Below are positions 19,187-26,291 of a stretch of DNA of 64,000 nucleotides, piece after piece. This DNA is from Novipirellula herctigrandis (GTDB lineage Bacteria; Planctomycetota; Planctomycetia; Pirellulales; Pirellulaceae): NCBI GenBank assembly GCA_007859835.1, contig SJPJ01000001.1:2097912-2161911 (forward strand). Direction: 5' to 3'. Numbering within the stretch: the first letter of the stretch is position 1; each line of letters opens with the position of its first letter. The translations under genes were made by a program, and so were the position numbers. The notes under the pieces were generated by a model, which worked only from the letters and a program-made list of their open reading frames with translations, was not told where the DNA came from and did not search any database.

Positions 19187-20463
19187 CGTTGACATGGTTC
19201 AGCTTTCTCCATCATTGGGCTGTCGGCCGGACGTTCGGGAATCAAGTAATCGCTCCATTTGTTGACCAAGACCGCAAAAAGGACTGGCACCGTGATGGCC
19301 GATAGCGACGCGGCGGCAACCAATGCAGTGAATAAAGACAGGTCGATTAGCTGTGCATCAAACAAAAGTCGAGCTACAACGATCTCTGTGGTCAGCCGTG
19401 CGTCGAGGCCAATACCGATCGTCAATGCCTCACGCATACCGAGTCGCCCCATGGGCACCATCAATAATGTGGCTCCGACCTTGCCCACCGAAGCTGCTAG
19501 AAACAGCAAAATCGCCAACGTGGGGTTACCGACCAAACCTCCCAAATCAATGCTCAAACCGATCCACAAGAAGAAGACGATTCCCACGAAGCCATAACCA
19601 ATGCTCCGAAACACTCGCATCGCCTGTTCACCGTGTCTATCTTCTTTCAAGAGCGGTGCCATTACGATGCCTGCGCTAATCGCCCCCACGACCATTCCCA
19701 AATCCGTTGCCTCGCAAACGCCGCCGAAACCGATCAAGAGCACCATCGACAACAGCACCAATTGGCGAGTGTCGCGTCGAACGATCTGGCTCAGCCAGTG
19801 AATTCCCCAGTGGTACAGAAACCAACACACCATAGCGAACACCACCGCACTTACGGCAACCATCAGAACTTCGTGGCTCGCCGACGCTTCAGCATCCGTT
19901 GCCCCCACTCCAATCCATACCGATACGATGACGACTAGAATAACCTCAAAGAAATCATCAAGCGTTCCAACTCCCACAATAAACTGGCCGACTCTCGTCT
20001 TCAGGAGTCCAAAATCATCGAGGATCGGTACAATCACGGCTTCCGCAGTGGGAATGCGAGTCATCCCGACCACAAGTGCAACCGTCAACCCATAGCCAAG
20101 AGCCAGCATCGCACCGAGACCAAGTAGAAACGGCAGAGCAGCTCCCATCGCCGTGAGCAACAGGATATCACGACCATGCGATGACATTTCCGCGATGTCA
20201 ATTTCAAGTCCGATGAAGAACAATAGAAACATCACGCCCAATTCAGCCATGAAGCTGAACGTCGGGTACAAATCTTCCGCAAGCAAACGCTGGCCGATCG
20301 GCGTGTACTGAGCCGCCATCGCAACAAACAACGCGCCCAAGATTGGCGGGATCCGAATTCGTTGAAGTATTGCCGACAACAGGTACGTGGCAAAGAACAG
20401 AATCGCGAGATCAAGCAGCATCGCGGACAGCGAGTTATGAGACATCTGGTAAACTCTTGACAT
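19183..20463 (-). CDS. Cation:proton antiporter, CPA2/KefB-like
   Basis: 426 residues with about 12 hydrophobic segments. Typical family features: ILGALFVAMAAQYTPIG, FLLFFIGLEIDI, GMTRIPTAEAVIVPIL, GTLDDFFEVILVV (ion-binding Asp pair) and GMREALTIGIGLDARLTTEIVV near the end. No TrkA-N domain follows, so it is a transport-only version. It is translationally coupled to the Ca2+ ATPase (4-bp overlap). The start is ATG 20463 or ATG 20445; both lie inside the 3' end of the small upstream gene. Confidence 0.88.
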   Translation of the reverse strand: MSRVYQMSHNSLSAMLLDLAILFFATYLLSAILQRIRIPPILGALFVAMAAQYTPIGQRLLAEDLYPTFSFMAELGVMFLLFFIGLEIDIAEMSSHGRDILLLTAMGAALPFLLGLGAMLALGYGLTVALVVGMTRIPTAEAVIVPILDDFGLLKTRVGQFIVGVGTLDDFFEVILVVIVSVWIGVGATDAEASASHEVLMVAVSAVVFAMVCWFLYHWGIHWLSQIVRRDTRQLVLLSMVLLIGFGGVCEATDLGMVVGAISAGIVMAPLLKEDRHGEQAMRVFRSIGYGFVGIVFFLWIGLSIDLGGLVGNPTLAILLFLAASVGKVGATLLMVPMGRLGMREALTIGIGLDARLTTEIVVARLLFDAQLIDLSLFTALVAAASLSAITVPVLFAVLVNKWSDYLIPERPADSPMMEKAEPCQR

Positions 20464-20605
20464 TCATTCTGGCAAGAACTTTTTCGATATCGTCTGCTCT
20501 TTTCGCCCTGCCGCGAACCTCGCCGACACGCAAAAATACGTTGCGACCTTCGGTTCGCCAACGGTCGAAAAGAACGAATAGCGATTGCTCCGATTTCACA
20601 TTCAC
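20435..20605 (-). CDS. Small 56-residue basic protein, unrecognised
   Basis: A GTG at 20605 sits six bases after a perfect AGGAGG, the best Shine-Dalgarno in the region. The protein is short and charged: SEQSLFVLFDRWRTEG, VFLRVGEVRGRAKRADDIEK, ending KSLPDVS. It overlaps the start of the antiporter, so translation is probably coupled. A longer frame upstream (ATG 20662) would add a hydrophobic N-terminus but bypass the strong SD. I recognise no family; a regulatory partner of the transporters is only a guess. Confidence 0.6.
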   Translation of the reverse strand: MNVKSEQSLFVLFDRWRTEGRNVFLRVGEVRGRAKRADDIEKVLARMNVKSLPDVS

Positions 20606-21302
20606 CGCGATCCTCCTGCTGTTTATGATGCAAAGCCAACGCACAATCAACAAGTAAAGCATCAACAGTGCCAAAGCGAAACAATCACTTGCGATTCCTC
20701 GTAAAGGAATGATTCACACCTCATATCATTGCCTATTTCGATCGTAAGACGTCGGCATGTGCAATAGTGCACGCGATGTGCAATCATGCGCACTTTCCAG
20801 GACGTTCGTATCGAAAGTAGTGGAGACCTTCGGCGTTTGATCGTGCAGCCGAACCTCCCGGCGAGTTTCTCAACGAGCGAAAAAAAGTTGGTAACGACCG
20901 AGACACCACTTCACCAAATCATTCATGTTCCGGGATTGTTCGAGCCGCAATTTGCATTGTGGCCGTTGCAATCGACTTTGCGCACCCGTTGTGACCAAGT
21001 GACATGTTGGCGAGTGCCCATCAGGTGGCTATTTTCAGCAACCCGCAACGCGATGCCCACAGGCTCCAATGAAAAGCGAAACGCAGTGACTTAGGTCGTT
21101 CCCCGCAGAGCGGAAAAGCACGAAAGAAGCCGGCGTCTGGTCGAAAACCAAACGTCGACTTGTTCGCGAATCCGGCGGTCGGAGATGACCGTCCGATTCG
21201 AAAGAGTGGTCTGTCCGCTAGCGAAGAGCCCACTTCCCTGACTTTTTTTTACTGGGTTCTTCGCTCGGTCCATCGGCTCGCCGAGTGACTCGCTACTCGA
21301 TG
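20606..21302. other. Intergenic, probable promoter region of the ion-transport operon
   Basis: About 700 bp. It holds the tandem TGCAAT element (20757-20793) and an imperfect 13-bp hairpin (21168-21180 with 21187-21199). A 102-residue plus-strand frame (20786-21094) does not look like protein. The part nearest 21300 is the 3' flank of the sigma-partner gene. Confidence 0.4.
20757..20793. repeat. Tandem ATGTGCAAT operator-like repeat
   Basis: Two copies of ATGTGCAAT followed by TGCAC or TGCGCAC, starting at 20757 and 20776 (19-bp period, about two helical turns), lie 150 bp upstream of the small gene of the transport operon. Spacing and near-palindromic content fit a regulator-binding site. 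This is inference. Confidence 0.35.
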
Positions 21303-22460
21303 CTACTCCGCCACCGCCGTCTCTTGGACCTTCAAGTCACCATCGATCACGCGGCGCACCTTGGTCCCATTGAGTTGGTACCAGAAGATCGTATTCTCCG
21401 CGTCGCCAAGTTGGACTCCCTTGCCGGTGTAGCCCCACTCGGCTCGGTGGTCGAGGCTCTGTAGAAAGAGCATCCCACGAGCGAACTGAATGCCGAGTTG
21501 TGTTTTCTCATTCACTGAAATATCCAGTGGTGCGATCTTTGCCGCCAATCCAGCCATTTGCTTCATATAGACTTCCGTACTCAAAGTATCGGGAAACGCT
21601 CCATTACCGAATTGTTCCGCGAACACTTCTAGACTGGCAACAAAGTCTTTTTCGCTGAACTGAGTCATATCGAAGGTAGCTTCCTGCAGCGTGTACCCTG
21701 CGGGCACGTCCATACTGACCAGCGATTCATTTGTATCCACATCGAACCGAATGTTCTTCAGCACGGTACGTGACTCTCCATACTGCATCTCGATGCGCAT
21801 CGCCAGCGACGTTTCGGGATCGGCCCAGATGGTCAGCTTCATATCCTTGCCACCCACTTCGAATCCGACCGCAGTTCGACCGTCAATTTCCCGTTCACCC
21901 AATGGGCGTGCGGTTCGGTTAGGATCCGCTTCGACTTCGGCCAACACGTTCCTGACGATTCCAAGATAGTTCTTTGTCCCTTTCTCAACTGGCCCCTTGA
22001 TGTCAACCAAGGCGGCACTCTTGTCCGACGGTTCCAACGCGAGCATCTTCGCGGCGTCGAGATCAATAATCAGTACCGTGTTCATGTTCGAGAATGTGCG
22101 CCGGATTTTCGATCCTACGACCACATCATGGACGATTGGGCCGTCCTTCTCGTCGCCGACGACAAAATCAAGTTCAACGGTGCCAGCATTTAGCAGGGGT
22201 TTGACAACCTCTGCAAAGCTGACGGACTCATCGATCAGCACGCCGACGCCTACGAGTCCGATGACAACAGCGGCGACGGCAGCTACAAACCTAGTTACGC
22301 GACTCTTCATGACTCTCTCCCAGAGGCTAGTGGATAGTCCATTAACAATGAATTCCTGTTCGAATTCTGATGTGATATGCGTCGCAAGTTCATGCACGTC
22401 ATCCGGCACGGGTTCGTTCCGAATTGCCTTCAGGATGCCTTCGATACGGTTGTCTTGCAT
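21303..22460 (-). CDS. Membrane-anchored partner of ECF sigma factor, LolA-like outer domain
   Basis: 385 residues. About 50 cytoplasmic residues are followed by one membrane segment (FVAAVAAVVIGLVGVGVLI, about residues 57-75) and a beta-rich outer part (VELDFVVGDEKDG, RRTFSNMNTVLIIDLDAAKMLALEPSDKSAALVDI, AVGFEVGGKDMKLTIWADPETSLAMRIEMQY) resembling LolA/outer-membrane lipoprotein-sorting folds used in planctomycete anti-sigma-like proteins. It starts 3 bp after the sigma factor stop, so the two are coupled. The role as anti-sigma factor is inferred from the pairing; no zinc-finger motif is visible. Confidence 0.65.
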   Translation of the reverse strand: MQDNRIEGILKAIRNEPVPDDVHELATHITSEFEQEFIVNGLSTSLWERVMKSRVTRFVAAVAAVVIGLVGVGVLIDESVSFAEVVKPLLNAGTVELDFVVGDEKDGPIVHDVVVGSKIRRTFSNMNTVLIIDLDAAKMLALEPSDKSAALVDIKGPVEKGTKNYLGIVRNVLAEVEADPNRTARPLGEREIDGRTAVGFEVGGKDMKLTIWADPETSLAMRIEMQYGESRTVLKNIRFDVDTNESLVSMDVPAGYTLQEATFDMTQFSEKDFVASLEVFAEQFGNGAFPDTLSTEVYMKQMAGLAAKIAPLDISVNEKTQLGIQFARGMLFLQSLDHRAEWGYTGKGVQLGDAENTIFWYQLNGTKVRRVIDGDLKVQETAVAE

Positions 22461-22463
22461 CGG

Positions 22464-22973
22464 TTACTCCTGTTCGATGAACGATTCGAGTTTGGTTCGT
22501 AGTGTGGCAATTGCCTTGGAAACAAGTGATCGGGCACCTGCCTGACTACAACTCATCTGCTTAGCGATTGTTTCGTAGTCCTGTGCTTCGAGATATCTCA
22601 GCGCCACCGCTTGAGACTGCTTCGTTGGCAGTTCCGCGACCGCTTGCCGGATGGTGGTTGCAGTCTCATTTTGGTCAAGCATGTCTTCGGGGCACGCCTC
22701 GGCTTCGCCCCAACTTTGATCGCTGCACCCGTCTCGCCCCAGTCGGTTTCGCCAAGCTTTGCTGTTTGCCGACAGCGTGATCCGGTAGATGTACCCGCCA
22801 GCATGCTGATCATCGAGCTTTTCAATGTGCTCCCAGATACCCATCAGGGCATTCTGAAACGCCTCGGCAAACACCTCGCGGTCACCAGCGAGTTTCCAAA
22901 GCACGGAAGTCAACATTTCCGAATGCTCCGCTCGCAAGCGATTGAACCGCTCCACTCGCTTTGACCGCTTCAT
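22464..22973 (-). CDS. ECF-type RNA polymerase sigma factor
   Basis: 169 residues. Region 2: EVFAEAFQNALMGIWEHIEKLDDQHAGGYIYRITLSANSKAWRNR. Region 4: AVAELPTKQSQAVALRYLEAQDYETIAKQMSCSQAGARSLVSKAIATLRTKL with a clear helix-turn-helix. The linker between them is short. It would direct RNA polymerase to its own regulon, with the downstream membrane protein as likely antagonist. Autoregulation is common in such pairs, but I could not identify the cognate promoter motif. Confidence 0.88.
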   Translation of the reverse strand: MKRSKRVERFNRLRAEHSEMLTSVLWKLAGDREVFAEAFQNALMGIWEHIEKLDDQHAGGYIYRITLSANSKAWRNRLGRDGCSDQSWGEAEACPEDMLDQNETATTIRQAVAELPTKQSQAVALRYLEAQDYETIAKQMSCSQAGARSLVSKAIATLRTKLESFIEQE

Positions 22974-23335
22974 GTTGAATTTACCTCGCTACTCAATACC
23001 CAATAGGCAGGGCAATCAATTCGGATCTGGGGCATCGGGACGACCTTGCGTAAAGTCAGAGTATTTGCGGCAAAGAAACGACGTTGTTGTGTATATAAAG
23101 TAATAACTGCCGTCCAACCGAATTGTGTAAAACAATCTGAAAATAAACTTGGTGGTGAATACATCTAGAAAGGGAATTTGCGGAAATTCCAACCTCGATT
23201 CGATGAATATTCGTGGAGGAAGATCCATGGATCATTTTCAGCATGTGAAAAACGAATTTTCCATGGCGTACGGTAAGTCATAGTTTGACACCAGCGATTC
23301 GCAACAATAGTCTATGAAACGGTGCGGCAAACGGG
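22974..23335. other. Intergenic between sigma operon and cassette array
   Basis: About 360 AT-richer bases that separate the minus-strand sigma operon from the plus-strand cassette-like genes. Presumably the sigma promoter lies here. Short minus-strand frames do not look coding. No integrase gene or attI with promoter was seen. Confidence 0.4.
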
Positions 23336-23359
23336 TTGTCGTCCAAACACACGTTGGGC
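23336..23359 (+). repeat. attC-like right half-site at the start of the cassette array
   Basis: The sequence GTCGT followed after 11 bases by GTTGGGC (23353-23359) matches the right end of the other sites in the array (GTCGT ... GTTGGAC) and the GTTRRRY core. GTTGGGC is the exact reverse complement of the GCCCAAC that opens the next site, as expected for a cassette boundary. No left half is recognised, so this may be an attI remnant or a broken attC. Confidence 0.45.
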
Positions 23360-23374
23360 GTCAAAGCATCGGCT

Positions 23375-23746
23375 ATGAGACCACGCGACCTCCTCCGCAA
23401 ATTCGTTACACTGGCACCTGCGTTTGAAGCCCAGTGGGAGTCCGACAGTAACTACTGCCGCAATGAGGATGGTTCGTTCTCGCTACACGGGGTCTGCGAT
23501 GAATTCAGCAGTTTCTTTAGGCACAATTACACGGCGCTCGCTGCGGCGGCAGTGACCGAACTATTCGACTTTGTCGAATGGAATCTCGTTGAACCCGCAG
23601 CAGACGAAACACCTGTCGACAACGCGCTGTGCACTTGTTTTCTCGAGAACATATCCTCGGAGCCCTGCGGAGAATTCGCACGTGAGCACATGGGCCGTAA
23701 ATCACGGGCTTTCTTCGATCAATGGCACACTCGCCCGCCGTATTGA
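23375..23746 (+). CDS. Cassette gene 1: hypothetical acidic protein
   Basis: 123 residues from ATG 23375, 15 bp after a GTTRRRY-like core. It reads RDLLRKFVTLAPAFEAQWESDSNYC, DGSFSLHGVCDEFSSFFRHNY, AVTELFDFVEWNLV and CTCFLENISSEPC. It resembles small DUF7674-type proteins (guess). The stop is two bases before the GCCCAAC core of the following attC-like site, the tight packing typical of integron cassettes. Function unknown. Confidence 0.65.
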   Translation: MRPRDLLRKFVTLAPAFEAQWESDSNYCRNEDGSFSLHGVCDEFSSFFRHNYTALAAAAVTELFDFVEWNLVEPAADETPVDNALCTCFLENISSEPCGEFAREHMGRKSRAFFDQWHTRPPY

Positions 23747-23747
23747 C

Positions 23748-23883
23748 GCCCAACATGGTTTTTACGCTAGGCCTGCGGCACACCTTCGCTCTTTGGCCAC
23801 GGGCGTTGGCTTTGGTACAATCTCTCGTAGTTCAATGTCGTTCTCTTCGTTTAGGGCGGTGTCGTAATAACCTTCCGTTGTCG
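23748..23883 (+). repeat. attC-like recombination site 1 (136 bp)
   Basis: It opens with GCCCAAC (RYYYAAC core) followed by ATGGTTTTTACG and closes with CGTAATAACC...GTTGTCG. The ends are reverse complementary except for a few bulged bases, and inner segments (GGCACACC / GGCGGTGTC) can also pair. About 136 bp, similar to the long VCR-type attC. It shares most of its length with the site at 25051-25188, including TTGGTACAAT and TCTCGTAGTTCA in the middle. Confidence 0.65.
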
Positions 23884-23895
23884 GTGCGCAGATCA

Positions 23896-24102
23896 ATGAT
23901 TCGCTGGGAATACAAAACGGTCGAGCTCAACGTCAAGCAGGGCTGGGGTGGCTCTAAGGGGACGATGAACACGTCCGAGATTGACCAGCAGCTCAACAAA
24001 TACGGTGCCGACGGTTGGGAGCTCGTAACCGCGTTTGACACGGAGCACACAGCCGGAACTAGCGCCGTCTTTTGCATGCTGAAACGACCCAAGCAAGACT
24101 AA
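23896..24102 (+). CDS. Cassette gene 2: DUF4177-like small protein
   Basis: 68 residues starting 13 bp after attC-like site 1. IRWEYKTVELN, EIDQQLNKYGADGWELVTAFD and GTSAVFCMLKRP are the DUF4177 pattern (WEYK...LN..G..GWELV.....F.LKR). The family is small, single-domain and of unknown function, and is widespread in mobile gene cassettes. No own promoter is obvious. Confidence 0.78.
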   Translation: MIRWEYKTVELNVKQGWGGSKGTMNTSEIDQQLNKYGADGWELVTAFDTEHTAGTSAVFCMLKRPKQD

Positions 24103-24112
24103 CGCGAGCGAC

Positions 24113-24160
24113 CGACAACATGGTTTTTACGCTAGGCCTTCGGCACACCTTCCATTAGGT
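24113..24160 (+). repeat. attC-like site 2, shortened (about 48 bp)
   Basis: ACAACATGGTTTTTACGCTA matches the left end of sites 1 and 3, then CGGCACACCTTCC runs directly into ATTAGGT, a GTTRRRY-like right core with one change. The central about 90 bases present in the other sites are absent, so it is either a deletion derivative or a short attC. Confidence 0.5.
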
Positions 24161-24167
24161 GCCACAG

Positions 24168-25046
24168 ATGAATGGTTGGTCACGCGTTCTTGTCCTGATG
24201 GCTGCCGTTTCGATTGGCTCTACTTGCAACGCACAAGAGACCGCCAAACCGAAACGCACGAAGGAACAATCCCTCGTCATTGCAGCGTTCAATTTGGACG
24301 CTGACCGTGTCAAAACTCTTCTTGCGGACGGTGCCAAACTTGATATGCCTTTGGGGTTTTACGATGGCGAACTGTTTCAAGACAAATGGACGCTCGGCTA
24401 CTCTCACATGGGGTCTAGCAAGTGGACGCCACTAATGGCGGTCGCTAACAGCCATCGTGCCCCTCAACCGAAACAAAAGGCCGAGAATACAATCGCAGGT
24501 CTCGATGCAGCTCGCGCCAAGCTGAACGCAATCGACCCCAATATCATCACCGCCCGTGACAAACTTCGTATTCAGATCGCGAAGATGTTGGTTGACGCAA
24601 AGGTCGATCTTGATGTTGACGATGGGCGTGGCGCTACAGCCCTTGCGTCGTCGATTTACAACGGATTTGACGACCTGTCTCTACTCCTAATTGCTTCCGG
24701 TGCCAAGATCGACACGAAGACTGGCATCTACATTGATGGTGATGGCGACATTACTCCGATGCATCGCGCAACAAAAAGCCCTGCCGTGTTGGAGGCTCTT
24801 ATCAAACGCGGCGGCAACGTTAACGTTACCGACACCTCCGGGGATACGCCACTTCATTGGGCTGCACGTTCGGATCATGTCCGCAGTGTCGAACTACTAA
24901 TCAATGCCGGCGCAAAAACTGATGCCAAGGACAATGATGGGCGCACGCCCGCTTATTGGTGCAAGACGTACGATGGAATTGACTTTCCCGGTGATTCCAC
25001 GAAAAAGAAGATTGCCAAATTGCTTCAAGACGCCTCCAAAAAATAG
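24168..25046 (+). CDS. Cassette gene 3: secreted ankyrin-repeat protein
   Basis: 292 residues from ATG 24168 (an in-frame GTG at 24159 is less likely). Signal peptide SRVLVLMAAVSIGSTCNAQ. Ankyrin repeats: LVIAAFNLDADRVKTLLADGAKLD, KMLVDAKVDLDVDDGRGATALASSIYNGFDDLSLLLIASGAKID, PMHRATKSPAVLEALIKRGGNVNVTDTSGDTPLHWAARSDHVRSVELLINAGAKTDAKDNDGRTPAYW (in parts). Periplasmic protein-protein interaction is likely. The stop lies five bases before the next attC-like core, so gene plus site form a cassette unit. Confidence 0.82.
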   Translation: MNGWSRVLVLMAAVSIGSTCNAQETAKPKRTKEQSLVIAAFNLDADRVKTLLADGAKLDMPLGFYDGELFQDKWTLGYSHMGSSKWTPLMAVANSHRAPQPKQKAENTIAGLDAARAKLNAIDPNIITARDKLRIQIAKMLVDAKVDLDVDDGRGATALASSIYNGFDDLSLLLIASGAKIDTKTGIYIDGDGDITPMHRATKSPAVLEALIKRGGNVNVTDTSGDTPLHWAARSDHVRSVELLINAGAKTDAKDNDGRTPAYWCKTYDGIDFPGDSTKKKIAKLLQDASKK

Positions 25047-25050
25047 TGAC

Positions 25051-25188
25051 ACCTAACATGGTTTTTACGCTGAGGCTTGCGGCACACCTTCGCACTTTGG
25101 CAACGGGCTGTGGCATTGGTACAATTTCTCGTAGTTCAGGCATCGCTCGCTTCGTTCAGGGCGGTGTCGTAAAAACCTACCGTTATGC
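25051..25188 (+). repeat. attC-like recombination site 3 (138 bp)
   Basis: It opens with ACCTAAC (perfect RYYYAAC) then ATGGTTTTTACGCT and closes with GGGCGGTGTCGTAAAAACC...GTTATGC. The left and right ends pair (GGTTTTTACG with CGTAAAAACC, ten bases perfect). Strong similarity to 23748-23883 along the whole length. This is the best-formed site in the array. Confidence 0.7.
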
Positions 25189-25198
25189 GACCAAGGCC

Positions 25199-25318
25199 TT
25201 GAAATACAAGCTTCTTTACATTACCGCGGAAGAAATCAGCATCCCTGCGGCTAAGAAACGAAGGGAGCGTCAGCGAATTCGCGACAAATTCGTTGAGACT
25301 CGAGCAAATGTGGATTGA
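25199..25318 (+). CDS. Possible tiny cassette ORF, 39 residues
   Basis: After the GTTATGC core the frame continues from a TTG at 25199 as KYKLLYITAEEISIPAAKKRR then RERQRIRDKFVETRANVD. Highly basic, no ATG, no clear SD. It may be a decayed or minimal cassette gene; kept at low confidence because only its place after an attC-like site argues for it. Confidence 0.25.
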   Translation: MKYKLLYITAEEISIPAAKKRRERQRIRDKFVETRANVD

Positions 25319-25334
25319 GAACCAATGGAATCGG

Positions 25335-25393
25335 TTTGGCCAACGGCCATATTCAAACCAAACGACTCGGACGGAATATGGCCGTTGGCCAAA
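25335..25393. repeat. Perfect 20-bp inverted repeat (large hairpin)
   Basis: Arms 25335-25354 and 25374-25393 are exact reverse complements, with a 19-nt loop. There is no T-tract after it. It sits inside the cassette array between site 3 and the half-site at 25546. It could be a cassette-borne hairpin, an RNA element or the core of a degenerated attC; the arms contain GGCCAAC/GTTGGCC, close to but not matching the core consensus. Confidence 0.75.
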
Positions 25394-25545
25394 GAGCAAA
25401 AAAAGAACAACGAACGCGTTGGGGTTTCAGAGTTGGAAATACCGCAGTTTGTAAAACTGAATTGCCCTGCGGTAGGGCCTTCGTTGTTTGTTCAAGGCTC
25501 ACACTGCTGGTAAACTGATCTCTTATTCAAATCGTTTCCATTTTG

Positions 25546-25578
25546 CGGGGGCGGTGTCGTAAAAACCTTCCGTTGGAC
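25546..25578 (+). repeat. attC-like site 4, right half
   Basis: GGGCGGTGTCGTAAAAACC is identical to the right half of site 3 and ends at GTTGGAC, a perfect GTTRRRY core. The matching left half (AAC-ATGG-TTTTTACG) is not found upstream, although a weak GAACCAATGG occurs at 25318-25327; an insertion or deletion may have altered this site. Confidence 0.55.
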
Positions 25579-25592
25579 TACGCAACCGAAAA

Positions 25593-26132
25593 ATGACTAA
25601 GCGTCAAACACTCCAATTTCGGCTTCCAACGCTGCTCATTGTCACTGGCATCATTGCGGTTGTTCTTGCTGGTTTCGTTTTGTACGGGCGTATGATGGAC
25701 GGTTTCTTTCACGACATATTCGTTGGAGAAACCGGTCGTGTGACCTCACAAGACGAGTGGCCAAATCCTCTGAAACGACTGCTGGATGAGACGTCGCTCG
25801 TGAAGGATGCGGACCACATTCAAGTGCACTGCCTATGCCAAGGCTTCGACCCCGAATATGTCTGGCGAATGAATGGTGACGCCGAAGCTTTTTCAAAACT
25901 CGCAGCTCGTTGGCAGCTCACCGAAGTTGCAAATCCCAATTGGCACGTTTTGAATGGCCATAGCCGTAACTCCGGTCATCCGACGCCGCCATGGTGGAAC
26001 CCCCGAAAAAGCAATACCGCGTCGTATCATGTATGCCCACGATCGCTTGCTGGCCAAAAAGGAGATCGGTTTCAGGTTGCATTCGACGACGCAAACGAGA
26101 CAATCTTCGTCCACTACTGGTTCAATTTCTAA
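25593..26132 (+). CDS. Cassette gene 4: single-span membrane protein, hypothetical
   Basis: 179 residues beginning 14 bp after the GTTGGAC core. After KRQTLQFRLPTLL a single membrane segment (IVTGIIAVVLAGFVLYG) is followed by an outer domain rich in Trp and His (EYVWRMNGDAEAFSKLAARWQL, HPTPPWWNPRKSN, FVHYWFNF). The MTKRQTLQFRLPTLL start with a hydrophobic helix resembles many planctomycete membrane-anchored hypotheticals. The stop is six bases before another GCCCAAC. Confidence 0.65.
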   Translation: MTKRQTLQFRLPTLLIVTGIIAVVLAGFVLYGRMMDGFFHDIFVGETGRVTSQDEWPNPLKRLLDETSLVKDADHIQVHCLCQGFDPEYVWRMNGDAEAFSKLAARWQLTEVANPNWHVLNGHSRNSGHPTPPWWNPRKSNTASYHVCPRSLAGQKGDRFQVAFDDANETIFVHYWFNF

Positions 26133-26137
26133 GCGTC

Positions 26138-26242
26138 GCCCAACGATTCCAGAGTCGGTCGATTTTCGTACGATTCGAGTTCCGTAAATACACAGCCACC
26201 GCCGCTGGTTTTGATACAATACGGAATGCGTAACGGTTATGT
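26138..26242 (+). repeat. Candidate degenerate attC-like site 5
   Basis: GCCCAAC at 26138-26144, six bases after a stop codon, and GTTATGT at 26236-26242 bracket 105 bases that include GATACAATACGG, similar to the GGTACAAT of sites 1 and 3. End pairing is poor (AACGATTCC versus GGAAT...CGGTT), so this is weaker than the others. Confidence 0.35.
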
Positions 26243-26291
26243 AGAAAGTGTAGCGATGGCCGAGTGTCGTATTTCGCTGCGGTGAAAAAAC

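Noticed and set aside
16466..20605. Toxin-antitoxin reading of the 56-residue gene and its neighbour
   Set aside because: The neighbour is a clear antiporter, and the small protein lacks any toxin or antitoxin pattern.
20786..21094. 102-codon plus-strand frame in the intergenic region
   Set aside because: No SD, no recognisable pattern and it crosses the operator-like repeat.
21168..21199. Hairpin as terminator of the sigma-factor operon
   Set aside because: Stem has three mismatches and no T-run in the right orientation next to it; left as a mention only.
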